From: Trichuris trichiura
Taxonomy: Eukaryota > Nematoda > Enoplea > Trichinellida > Trichuridae
NCBI GenBank assembly: GCA_037903355.1
Contig: JBAJFE010000014.1
Coordinates: 4,898,001 to 4,962,000, forward strand
Direction: 5' to 3'
DNA length: 64,000 bases
The first letter of the stretch is position 1. Every line of letters starts with the position of its first letter. Position numbers and translations under genes: made by a program. Positions 52,906-64,000 of the stretch are shown here, in pieces. A model generated the notes under the pieces. The model was not told where the DNA came from. It searched no databases and saw only the letters and a program-made list of their open reading frames with translations.

Positions 52906-55900
52906 TCAAGAACGCTCTTCAAAATATCTATATGCTGGATTTTCATAGCCCGTAATCTGCATGTTAGCCACATGGCACTCTTCTGGAGTACAAGCGTTCA
53001 CCTTAAAATAATCTACGTTTTCACAACAGAACAGAAACAGTACTTCGAAACTTGCCTCTATGAAACCCTGTCCAGCATGTGTTGCTCGATGACGAACGAT
53101 AAATATCCCGCAGATAACCGCAGCAATCAAAGACACGGCAGCAACGAGATAAAACGGAACATAATTGTGCCCAGCGGACCCTGATTCAGGCGTTGATAAA
53201 CTCTGCTCCTTGTAAGCCTACAATATTCACTCAACGTAATTCAGTAAAATGCTGAAGCGGAATGACATACGAATTCATGAGATAAAACCTGCTTTTTATT
53301 GAACGCGCTATACGCCATCTCTGGTGACTGATGGGCTGTTTTCAACACTTCAGGTTTGTGCATCTCCGTGGGTTCCCTGACCTTTTCCCTGTGCGCTTCG
53401 TATTTAAATTCTGCAGGAGTTTTCAACAGAGGCTTAGCAGGTGGATTACCAGTATGGTCTGAAAAGAATATAATATCACCTGTAAGAAAGTTCCCTTTCT
53501 CTAAACTGTACCTTTCGCTGAAGGTGCTACTTGCTGACGGTACACTTCCATTAGATCTCTGTACTGATCAGCGTTCAAAAAACCATCTGGAAGATTTTCT
53601 GGCATGTCAGGGGTGTTCTCACGACGATAAACGTTAAAAAAGTCAACTAAACAATCGTCTAGTCATCGATTTGTAAAAGGCCGGTGAAGACATACCGAGA
53701 GCTTCCTTCACCTTTGCATCTACCTGCGGATGACTGTTCAGCAGTTCAATGGTCGCTTTGATGCGCCGGTCAACTTCCAGAAGTTTGCTCAACAAGTCAG
53801 CCTCGGAAGAAAGCGCATCAGCAATTCTGGAATGTAGCAGATGCCTGTAGTGATTTATCAAATGCAAGCGTTCCTTCTCTTCCGCCCGAACGTAAGATTT
53901 TAAAGCGCGCAAAACGGCTCGTGGCTGTGGCACTTCGTTTCGCGAATAAAGCTGGTAAAACTCCTTCAAAGCTTCCCGTTTCCGCTCATTGAGGTTTGCT
54001 AAAATCCGCTGCTGGTGAACTTCCTCAATTTGTCGGCGCTCTTCCGCATTCTCTTCTTCCAAAGCTGCTACCGTTTTTTGAAATCGCTAGAAATTAGCAT
54101 TCAGTCGTAAAGGACGAAAACAGCTGTACTAACCGCGCTCATTTCTTCTTTGAACTTTTCCGCGTAGGCTGGTTCCTTAATCTTCATTTTCGAATAGCGA
54201 CTATCTAGCTCGGACCATTCTTTCATAACCTTAACATTCATATTCACATTTAGCGCCGGCTTGGAGATACGTTTCAAGAAATTGGACTAAGCTAGCATAC
54301 ACATTCATCATGCCAGTGGTGGCAAGAGCAATGTATCAACATCTCCGAAGAAAACAATCGCACCGTAAGGTGTCCAGAAGCTAGAACTTGAATACAATAA
54401 TCTTTTTCGATCACATTAATGCACCACCGGCTTTTGAAATGGCAAAGTGCAGCTTTGAAACGTCAGACTCGAGTCCCTAATCATGAGAAACTTCTTTCAT
54501 CAAACAGCTCATATTGCTTGGGAAATTTATGTTCCCTTTTAAAGTCAAGAGATAACAAATCTCCCTTACCACCATTAGTACGAGGAATCGATTTAAAAAG
54601 CAGTTGGTTGCTTAAAAATTAAAATAATACACTTCGGCCTTCCCACTTAAAAATGTCGCGGGCTATTCCAAAATAGGACTCCTAATTGTGTTACATGGAT
54701 GGTTACTTACATACTGCCAACTTCAAATAAATGTTTCCTACTTTCGCCACTTTTCGGTGATGCTGCTTCGTCAGTTCGTCCAACGCATTCCTGTACGCTT
54801 CATGCTCATTTTCTGGATCGGCTACGCGTAAATAGGTAGAGCTTTTCTCTGTCACTGCTTCTAAACAATAAGAACGTCGTTAATACTGCCACTAAGGTTC
54901 ATCAAACGTAAAACAAAATGACGGCTGTCTACAGTATACTTCTTGAATTCCAATTCTCTTTGTTTTATTCTTACAAGCGTGTAACTTTTACCGGCTTTAA
55001 TTCTTTACACTCGAAAACGAAAGATTTTTAAACGGCGTTTTGAAATGTCATTATTCAGTTATTACGGAAAGGTACAAACCGTTTGTTTTGTACTTACACC
55101 AATTTCTAAAATTCTGGAGCTTTCAGATACTCACGCTCTTTGTTGTCAACGATTACAAATACAAACCGTGTACGCGTTCGGTTAATGATCTCATCGATCC
55201 AAACCCCCGACTATTTAACTAACCTGACCCAAAATGATCCATATCGCTACGCCAACGCGCATGGGCCTGTATTTGTAATCGTTGACCGTGAGACTCTGAA
55301 AGTTCCGGAATTTCGGAAATTGGCGTAAGTACAAAATAAACGGCTTGTACCTTTCTATAATCACTCAATAATGAATTCTTTGACTGGTATCTATCGCCCT
55401 ACAAAGAAGCTGAATTTATCTCCGTTCCTACTTTACGAAGGATTTGCGTGGGCATTATCTGCTGTTACGAAGAAAGGAGAAGGATAACACTTTCTATAAC
55501 ATCTATGACACTTTTTCAAGCGGTCAATTTCGATCGAAGCGGACGATTAGTCGCTGCCCTCTACGTCCAAGCACACAGGAATTAGTTGCTCGCCTGCCCA
55601 GATGGCTCAGCGACGTCGTACTAATAAATAAACTTGTCTTCCCGCGGCCACAGTCTTGAGTTCGTTATCCTCCAATGCACTTATGCTATTTCCACCTTAA
55701 GTAAAGCTTTTCTTTACATATACTGACTTTCAGTATTTCATAAGAATCTTCTGGATTTTATGTGTTATTTGCCGTCCATGGCGCGGCTGAATAGCTTTAT
55801 TCCGGACTTGGCCTAAGCAAACTCATCTGCTTTGCTAAATAATAATTGCTCCCTGCTTTACGAAAGTCTCATTTTACGGGCAACTTTTCCAATTCCATCA

Positions 55901-58900
55901 ACTTTCCTAAAGCGTGGCGTACCTGTACTTGTTTTGAGCTTTAACTCATTACCGTCTACGCTAACCTATTGCAACATCGGAGGCAAACAGTCTGACAAAT
56001 CAATGCTCAATGCTGGATGGAGAATTGAAGCCAGCTTGCCTCGTGTCATCGTATTGTGCTTCGGTAACTTCAACACTTCAGCTAATCAATTGAAATGTTG
56101 CAGTTTTGCACACGTAATTTCTCTTAGAATAAAAAAAATGACAGCACATTTAGAATACGAGTAAGCTGAGAGGCAGTACTAATTATCAGTAGCGAACATT
56201 CCGCCAAACTGTTCAAAACGTAACTATACCGACAAAGGATTTAACGAAACGGCTGTCGAGGCCAGCTGCTTTCGCCTATGTTATTAACAATATTTCTCAA
56301 ACAATCGCTGCATACATCATCGGTAGCTGTGGAAGTCATATGTCAAGTGGAGTGATCAGTAATGAATCATGCCAAAAAAAGCGAATGACGGCATAAGATA
56401 CTTCCCTGGCAAGTTCACTGAAAACTCACGCTACGCGACTTGCCCGACGGTTAAAGTTAGCAGAGAACCACCTAGGAAAACAGGTCGAAAACAGCAATGA
56501 AGGAACTAAAACGCTACCACTGTCCTAAGCGAAATAGTTGCAATATTTATGAATTCAATAGCAAGATCATCGATGCGAAATAGTGCTAAAGTTCTTTCCG
56601 CCAATATAGTTAGGTCGCTTTGTCTGTTGCACCTACCATGCATAAGCTCAAGAGTTTCCAAGATCAACTGGAATGTAGCATGAACAAACGTGTTACTTAA
56701 ACTACCTCAACAAAGTAATGCAGCGGAATGAATACCAACCTCAGCGTACAAGGAGAATGAATGAACGAAGCGCTGGTAATTCAGATTTAATTGGAGCAAA
56801 TCATAACAGCGAATAAGACGGATATCTTTCGAGGTAGACAGGCTTTTGTCTCCTAATGATAAGGAAAGTTAATAAATCACTTGACTCCCTTACTAAAATC
56901 AAACTCAGCACGCATTGATCGCGCAAATAGATCAGACTAAATAAGCGCATTACGTAAGTGCAGTTTCTGACAAATTGAAAATGCAAGAACGGATAGCTTT
57001 TGACAGCATGAATGACCGAATCGCAATCGACGCGATAACGCAAGCTACGGCACATTATGCATCCGGCGAGACTGCTTGCATCGCACTGGCATCCGTGCAA
57101 CGAATAAAAAATAATGACTTTGGTAGATGCAGCAGCATGTATCACTCGTCTGAAGATGTAATGTCGCCAACAATGAATAACAAAACTTCGCTTAAGGGAC
57201 AACTTTTCAACCGGACTAGGCAGTTAGACCAAAAGCTTAGAGAGCAGACGTAATTATACTAATAGAAACTAAGTGTGCTCCGGAACGATTACGTAAATTA
57301 TTTTTAAAGTGAAGGCAGCCAACTGTGTACGTCTTAACGAGAGATGGGTATGGCAAGATTGACACGTTCATCACGCAAAAGCAATTAAACGAGGGCCGAC
57401 AGAAAACCAATAACCGCCGCCAAACCACATTCTCACCGTATCAGATTTTAGAAATGAATCGCCTGAATAGCGCAAGGACCGCTGGTAATAGGCATTAAGC
57501 ATGATGAAAAACACCCAGTCTTCTTAAGAATCAATTAAGGACGGACAACAATAATTGTACTATTAAACGTCTAATCGCAGAGATATTTCATCCTACGCTT
57601 TCTCACTTCAGACTATAAAGACCGTCACTCAATTGCGTGTAACAAGCCTGGCCGACGCTGCTTGTGGCTATCTGCAGTTAGATAAGTCTGGGACCAGAAG
57701 CGAAATGAAAACGGCGGAACAATAAATGAGGAAGGACAGACATAGAAAAGCTTTTAAAAGATATTCCCCCTTCGCCAGTCGCTGCCCGACGTCATCTACT
57801 TGCATTTCACTTGGTACTAGAGTATACGATTACTCGTCTGAGCGGCATCGCGACAAAAGTAAAAGCTACCGAGATAATATGTAAAATCAGGATTTTAATG
57901 TCAAGTGCCGCGATTCAAGAAATCTACGACTGCATCCTCGTGGGCGGACAGCCTTAACGAGTCATCTCAGGATTTTGGGTTGTAAAACTTGGTTTCACCA
58001 TAGGCGGTAACTACCCTCTACCTGCAGCAATACGAAAAACCGAGCAAACCATTCGTACAGCGAATTTTCAAGGTGAAAATTTTATAAGTAGGTTTATGGC
58101 GCATCGCCAAACAAAGATATATGAACTTAACCTTGGAGATGTTAAAGTTCTCGTCATGCTTTGCTCGGAAACGTCACTATCTCAATGACGGCTGACACAA
58201 TGATTAGTTAGACATTTAAATGACACGAACTATAACATTTACTTAGTTTAGCTGAATACAAATCTGCAAAGTCGTTAAGAAAACAGCTTAATGCTCAATT
58301 ATAGCAAACGCTGAACAATCTTCTGGCCGTATCACTATGTACACCCACTGATAGTCTTTTAACTCATTAGCTATTGACGATGAAATAACGAGGACGTCTA
58401 TTAAGAAAACACAACAGTACTTCGATTATGCTGATGCGTTATCTTGCGAAAAAACTAATAATACATGCACTAACTAAAGAGAATTCAGTAGATTGCAGTG
58501 CTCACATGGACGACGTAGAAAATGACATCAGCACAAAGAATTACCGAATGGCACCATTCAAGCTAACCATTGTTTAACGGTACCGAGAGAATTTGAAAGA
58601 TGTACATACCTTCACTCACGTCACGCTCAGCGTCGTCATCGTCATCATCATCGTCGTCATCATCAATTTCACCATTTATCAAATGATCGTTTACCTTTGT
58701 ATGAGACGACGACGTTCTAACGTTCTGAGTTTTTTGTTTGGTAAGCTCTTTTTCATGTCCTATTTTCTGCTTTGCATCTTTGATCAAAGTATCAAGCTTT
58801 GGTTTCGCGGTAATCACCGTTTTTTTAGCTATCTCTTTCTGATCGACATCGTCGTTTTCGTCGTCATAGTCATCGTCCTCCTCGGTTTCTGCTGCGCGAA

Positions 58901-60406
58901 TATACCTTTTCTAATTGCTATTACGCAAACCTGGCTTCACTTGGACACGGACACTGTCTATTTTGGCATCCTTGGAAACTGGAGTCTTGTTTCCGGGACA
59001 ACAGACAAATTCAACGCCAGAAAACATGTCAACTCCGCAGGGTTCCAGCATAGCAAAGGACAGCACGCTGTGACCAGCGCCATTGCGTTCGCAACGGTTT
59101 ACAGCAGTTCGATTCCAGTAGTCAAAATCTTTGCACAAGTCATCGCGATTGAAGTGATCAAAGCGACAATGCTTTGGAACCAACAGCGTGTCGCTAACGA
59201 ATTCACCCACAACACACCTATAAGGTTTCACCCAGAAAGACCACTTGCAAGGGTAACCTTCAATTTTGCACCAATTGTCGATTTCAATGAAGTTACTCGA
59301 CTCAACAATGTTAGTAATAGTCATTTTACGATAAACCTAAGGGACGAAACAGTTGATTGGCAAAACGCTGAACTCGCTTTGAATACTTACTCTTCGGCAG
59401 TACTTGAGTACATCCAACTTTCCGGTCAGACAGGAAGCGCGCGCATCAGGGTCACTTTTCCATTCACCAGTATCTGTCATGTACCTATTTCGAAATCCAC
59501 ACTGGAACACCACCTGAGGCGTGAAAGTGGTCGTAGCTGCATGACCATCGGCATTTAAAGAGCCTGTAACGCTAGCCGACACTGCCTAAGAAAGTAAGGC
59601 AATACTCAAAGAACGCAAAGCGGTGACGCAAGTTGATACATTGATCCAACTTGCAATCGATTTACAGTTTTAAGACGAAGACAGGCCCTGACGTAAGGGT
59701 CACTTTACACACGGTCACTGGGGAAGGCAAAATATTTTTGAAGATCAGCGATAATTTAATATGACTTTATGTGGACTATTTTGTCATTCTCAAACGAGCT
59801 TTCAGCGGAAACGGTGCAAAGCAATTCAGCTGCAAGGAATACCTACTGATGTTGGAGGAATGTTTACGGTTATTTTAAATTTTTTAAAATACCGCGAAAG
59901 GCGTTCAATTGAAAGCTCCGCATTCACTATGCTTTTTTCCAGCTGAACACTTCAAGCTCGTCTCGTCCGACCGGTAAGTGTCTTGCCAGCGATAGGAGAT
60001 AACCGATGGTTTCGCCAGGAGAAGCAAAATAAACAGTGTGACTCAAGGCAAACCTATTCAAACGGTTCAGCAGCAAGACACTTTCGCAAGCAACGTTGGT
60101 TGAATGGCCTAGCAGAGACGTCCTGATCTGGGATACGGAAACAGACTGCATTAAAAATAAGGGTCCACGAACTACAGCGATTTTTTTGTTCTACATGGAT
60201 TAAGGTGGTCTCAAGACAGAAATTTAAAAGAAAAGGAGAACTGCAATGGTCGGGCTTCTACAGGCAAACTGGAAAATCTATCAGGTCGTACAAACAGCTG
60301 ATATGCAGAAAATGTGATTCATAAAACGGTGCCTCACCTCCGTATAGCCTGAGGCAAGTTGCAACAGGGCCAGGAAAGCTACCAAAAGGACGATGCCGCG
60401 CGTCAT
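52906..60406 (-). CDS. apl-1: Amyloid-precursor-like protein (APL-1 type, 706 aa)
   Basis: This is a single-pass type I membrane protein of the APP family. Eleven exons fit in phase: 60338-60406, 59391-59585, 58931-59336, 58610-58891, 54742-54860, 54134-54229, 53696-54086, 53512-53646, 53289-53458, 53056-53217, 52906-53001. A signal peptide (MTRGIVLLVAFLALLQLASG) leads into the growth-factor-like half of E1 (FQCGFRNRYMTDTGEWKSDP). The copper-binding half follows (NWCKIEGYPCKW, PYRCVVGEFVSDTLLVPKHC, GVEFVCCP). Then come an acidic region with a run of 11 Asp, the E2 domain (RALKSYVRAEEKERLHLINH) and a membrane segment at about 641-662. The cytoplasmic tail has TPEECH and the sorting motif YENPAY (694-699; YENPTY in vertebrates). 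There is no Kunitz domain and no visible amyloid-beta homology. The last intron uses a GC donor. A 3.75-kb intron separates the acidic and E2 regions. Confidence 0.95.
54861..58609 (-). other. Long APL-1 intron
   Basis: This is the intron between the acidic-region exon and the first E2 exon (donor GTATGT at 58609, acceptor TTGTTTAG ending at 54861). It contains the foldback element at 55049-55373. Other open frames inside match no family. Confidence 0.75.
55049..55373. mobile_element. Foldback element in APL-1 intron
   Basis: Arms of about 125 bp (from CATTATTCAGTTATTACGG at the left) are inverted at 55247-55373, with mismatches. Within each arm is a decayed relative of the stem-loop module: only the end (CTGAAAGCTCCAG on minus in the left arm, CTGAAAGTTCCGGAATT in the right) is preserved. 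No target duplication was seen. Confidence 0.6.
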
Positions 60407-61379
60407 GACGACAAAGAAATGACAGAAACGACCGACGTGACGAACGTTCAACAGCGCATGGCACAGATGACCAGTGCTCCTGAGATTCCGACCAATCGAT
60501 GCTTACAGACTGATTGCAAAACAACCTGACTTGAACATCTTTAAAGTGCCGCATGCTGCCCGAAGTTTTGTAAAGCAGGAAATGGTGGGACTGGTAGTGT
60601 TCAACTTGGTAGCTGGTCCTGCCTTCGTCTGTTTCAACAAACTGCGTTGTTTTTTGCTAACCACTGCTTTGTTTAGCTTACTATAGTGTTCTTTTTTCTC
60701 TCTCTCACTACTAAGAGCTGTTGCACGCCCGCGAAACGAATAATTACTTTCTGTAAATTTCGGGACTAGTACGTTGATTTTTGCAAATGAAGCAGAGCAA
60801 GTTAGGGCTAAACATAAGTGATGGCTTACAAACTAAAACACTGCGTGCTTTTGCTCTTTGTTGAATTCGTAATCAAAGTGATCCGGTTTAGCGCTGCATT
60901 TTTAGAAATCGATGGGCAAAAAAACGCAGCATTCTAGCGCGATGACGCGCTTTGAAGAAGCCTTATTGCTTCAGTGTCGAACTGTCCGAAAGCATCCATG
61001 TTTGTAATAAGTTTGAGGCGCAGCATTTTTTCCAAAAATGGTGAACACAATAGCGAAGCCTTTTGTAACGGCCAAAAGTGTATTAATTTGGTAATTCAAC
61101 TTTATAAGTATGATGAGTGCTAGCAGAGAATAGAAGATAACAAGTAAAGATGAGCGAACGATTATTTGCAAATGCGCTGCAACTAATCAACTTTCCGGAA
61201 CTAAACTGACTGGAATGCAGCAAGGCAGCAAAGTGAAGAATAGAAGCGAATTGGCATTGGCAAATAGCGCTTCGTGAGTCATCTCAAAAGATGCTTGGGA
61301 AGTTGCTTTGTTGAGCAAGAAATTTGCGATTATTGTGCCGGCGTAACGCTTTGGCCGCTCAGTACAAGTAGGTATAAAT
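60407..61379. other. Upstream region of APL-1, no recognised gene
   Basis: This is sequence 5' of the APL-1 start codon. No core promoter element could be assigned with confidence and no gene was recognised. Confidence 0.5.
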
Positions 61380-61567
61380 CAGTGTTTCTCAACGTGGGCC
61401 CTGGGGCCCCCCTGGGGGGCCCTGAGAAATTTTAGGGGGGCCCTGGAGGATAATGCGGTAGGACATTGTCCCAATCAACGGCGGGCCCTGATAAGGCTTA
61501 GGGGGGCCCTGGTGGGCCCTGACAAGACCTAGGGGGGCCCTGGGGCAAAAAAGGTTGAGAAACTATG
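61380..61567. mobile_element. hAT-type MITE (188 bp) with 8-bp target duplication
   Basis: Terminal inverted repeats CAGTGTTTCTCAAC and GTTGAGAAACTATG have the hAT superfamily form, and the element is bracketed by an 8-bp target duplication, GTATAAAT, at 61372-61379 and 61568-61575. The inside consists largely of repeated GGGGGGCCCTG units, five or more in both halves, giving a strongly G-rich plus strand in an otherwise AT-rich neighbourhood. It has no coding capacity, so it must have been moved by a transposase encoded elsewhere. Confidence 0.9.
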
Positions 61568-61575
61568 GTATAAAT

Positions 61576-64000
61576 CAACAATTAAGATATGCCATCGCTG
61601 AACAACTCAGTCTCGCATGCGACGACATGTGATGCTATGCGATAACTCAACTGACTAGTTTAACTCTATGAGCTATACTACGGTTAATAACTTTGGCTGT
61701 ATTCTCGAACCAATGCTGCCCACAGTGCAAAGTTCGAACTAATCTTAAGAAACCTTGCGATCTGAAACTGCTTCACTGTTTTTATGTTCCTGCTCTTGTT
61801 GGTCTGGTAATTAATCAAAGCAGTACAGATAAGATGCACTAATGAAAATGAGAAGCTAAGATTGGACGACTTAATCGTGCGTTCAATGTTTACATGTACA
61901 ACGTCTGGTGCCCTTTGAGCAATACTTCTAAAATACGGTGATGAAACATTTCACGATGATCCATTGTAGTTTGATGAATTGGGAAAAACAACATGCCATT
62001 GATACTGAACATAGATGCTTGTAGAATTAGTTTCTACGAAAATGCATCAGATAAATGAAAGAAAACCTTTCCAACTTTGAAAATGTGACTCTTTGACAGT
62101 TCCTGAATCTCATAATTTTGATTGACGATGGAACCGTTTAATGAAGCCTTTTAGGAAACAGGTTTCGGGGAAGACTTCTCCACCATCAGTGTTTACAAAA
62201 AGCGAAAAACAACAAGACTGATATGGCGGATTGCTAGAGAGGCTCAGTTTAAACGGGGATTTTCATTTTTAAATAACCTTCAGCTTTTAGATTATTTTCT
62301 TCCTCCATTCCCTTCTTCCTTCGTTCTTACGTATTCAGATAATTTTTTTCTTTCCGCACATTTCTCTGTCTGTATTGTCCTTCTTCCTGTCCCTTTGGGG
62401 TCACAAGTTATGAACACTTCTGGAAACAGTTTCTACATCCGAAGCGGCACCTTGTTTAACTTCACCAAAACTGCTTCGTAATGATTTTCGGTAATTGTTT
62501 TCCGCCTTTGAGGAAGTCAATCAAGCTTATTGTGCCCGAGACTTAAAAAACGGTTGCCAAACGCTTCTTGGACATGTACTCTGTTGGCCCGCTCGGTAGC
62601 CATTTGTTGGATTGAATTTTAGTTTCTCAATCGTGCTGGCAAATCTAAGTTTCTTCTTCTGTGACGTTTCAGTTTAAAAAAGTTAGCTTCATTTGCTTCA
62701 AAATTTGTTAAAGGCTCTAGAGGAAGTTCGGCTAATTGATTCAGCTGGTCCTTGCACAACGCTTTTGGGACGTGGCGGGTTGAATGCTTGCTCAGAGCAA
62801 TATTTCCATCCGTTATTGCAATTGTGAAATCCAGCGAGATCTCAGCCTCATTAGTATCGTACTACGCATAAATCAGCGATCTGCTTCCGCAGATTTCACA
62901 TAAGAGGCAATTTTTTAGTTTGCTGCAAACCATGTTTTCTTCCTCTCTCTTAGGTCGTCTTCGGTGCCTTCTCTAGCGTGATTGAAAGGCATTATCTGTT
63001 CATAAACAATGGCCTAAGTGGATTAGCATCTGATTGTTCCTGCTTTAAGGCGTCGATAATTTCTTTTCAGAAGCTTGATATTATCCCTGACTATATAACG
63101 ACGCTTTTCATGTAGCAAAATGAAGGCATACTCTCGTCTTGAAATCGCATTGGCAAGGCACTGGTTAATGATGTCTTGCCGTGTAGTTCGGAAAATATCA
63201 GAGACGCGATTAAAAATATTGCCTTGACTTGTTCAGTAGCCTTCGCTTTTCAGAAGCAACGCTTTCTACATGTCTGCGTATGCTCACAAGTGTTCATTAA
63301 CTACAAAGCATTTGTTAGCGAGCTTTCTAACACCGCTGACGACTGAACAAGAGCGGCTCCGAAACGTATGGAATGCTGTCCTCTACTTTCTCCAAGAACT
63401 TGCTCATCCACTTATTGGTAGTACGTTTGTGTAGCTCAACTACATATGCCAACGAATAAAAGCCGCGACTTGAAAATATCATGAAAACGATGCAGAATAT
63501 GGTTAAGCGGCCTATGCCTGCTACCACCGCTAACATTTTGAAAACTTCTGTTTTGCTTCACATATAACATAAGCTCATGTACCAGTCGCTCTAATCGCGT
63601 GGATGGATTAGCCAAAAAAGGTTATTTGCAACATTACTAGTTTCGAGCGCAATTAAATGATTGTTTCTTTGAAATATGGGGTTAGCTGAAAAACCAAATT
63701 GTATGTCAAGATAGGGCCGACGTTAAGTGCACGAAACTTCGTTGAAAATGCGAGTCGATTAGAGGGAAGATGAGATTGCTTTATTGTGAAAGAAACTGTT
63801 CGAAAGTTATCGCTGAGCAAAGAGAACAAAAAATTATCATCAACGCCCAGCGATGCTTAAGCATGCTTTAACGATAATGCCGGACGGGATAAAGACCTGC
63901 CGAACTGCCGTAATTGCTTCGGATTATTCCAGAATTAACTGGGTTCCAGGCTTGCTTATAATGCACAGATGCCTGCTTCGCTTTACAGGAATTATTTCAC
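61576..64000. other. Right-end stretch, no recognised gene
   Basis: No gene was recognised. On minus near 63040-63215 a short frame reads FRTTRQDIINQCLANAISRR, continuing with EYAFILLHEKRRYIVRDN. It looks protein-like but could not be assigned or extended. A degenerate stem-loop module lies at 63336-63367 (CTGACGAC ... GAAACGT). Confidence 0.45.

Noticed and set aside
52906..53136. A single 76-codon frame reading through the end of APL-1
   Set aside because: It includes an inserted 18 residues that break the conserved tail. A GC-AG intron explains it, so the exon pair 53056-53217 and 52906-53001 was used.

Overview
The window reads as metazoan nuclear DNA, probably from a clade I (Trichuris-like) nematode. 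The reasons are many introns of about 40-60 nt, an amyloid-precursor-like protein with no Kunitz domain, an IR25a-type receptor that keeps its amino-terminal domain, and several Gypsy and foldback elements. The species assignment is inference. All five or six host genes found lie on the minus strand. The four spliced gene models were built by hand from homology plus reading-phase agreement at every splice junction; each gives a total coding length divisible by three.

Layout from left to right. At 49-3860 are the first seven exons of a glycogen debranching enzyme gene that runs off the left edge, with a decayed Penelope-like reverse transcriptase fragment in one intron. A palindromic insertion lies just upstream of it. 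At 5445-9802 is an intact Gypsy LTR retrotransposon with identical LTRs and a 5-bp target duplication. Foldback elements lie at 9.9-10.3 and 11.9-12.4 kb. At 12510-15946 is a second, broken Gypsy element in which a deletion fused gag to reverse transcriptase. At 17535-25987 is a complete MYRF (membrane-bound, self-cleaving transcription factor) gene. The 26-38.3 kb stretch is poor in genes and holds palindromes, a miRNA-like hairpin and BEL/Pao-type debris. At 38312-46485 is a complete IR25a-type ionotropic receptor gene. At 50976-51812 is RNPS1, followed by a possible small gene and, at 52906-60406, a complete amyloid-precursor-like (APL-1) gene. At 61380-61567 is a short hAT-type MITE; I see nothing convincing beyond it.

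The host genes do not form a pathway; they are ordinary neighbours. The most unusual signal is a repeated stem-loop module of the form CTGANGAC - short stem - GAAAGCT, carried by at least five different foldback elements. The stem sequence differs between copies but pairing is kept, and the two flanking boxes resemble the conserved core of a hammerhead ribozyme. Two of the host elements are bracketed by 13-14 bp direct repeats, which suggests retro-type rather than cut-and-paste insertion.
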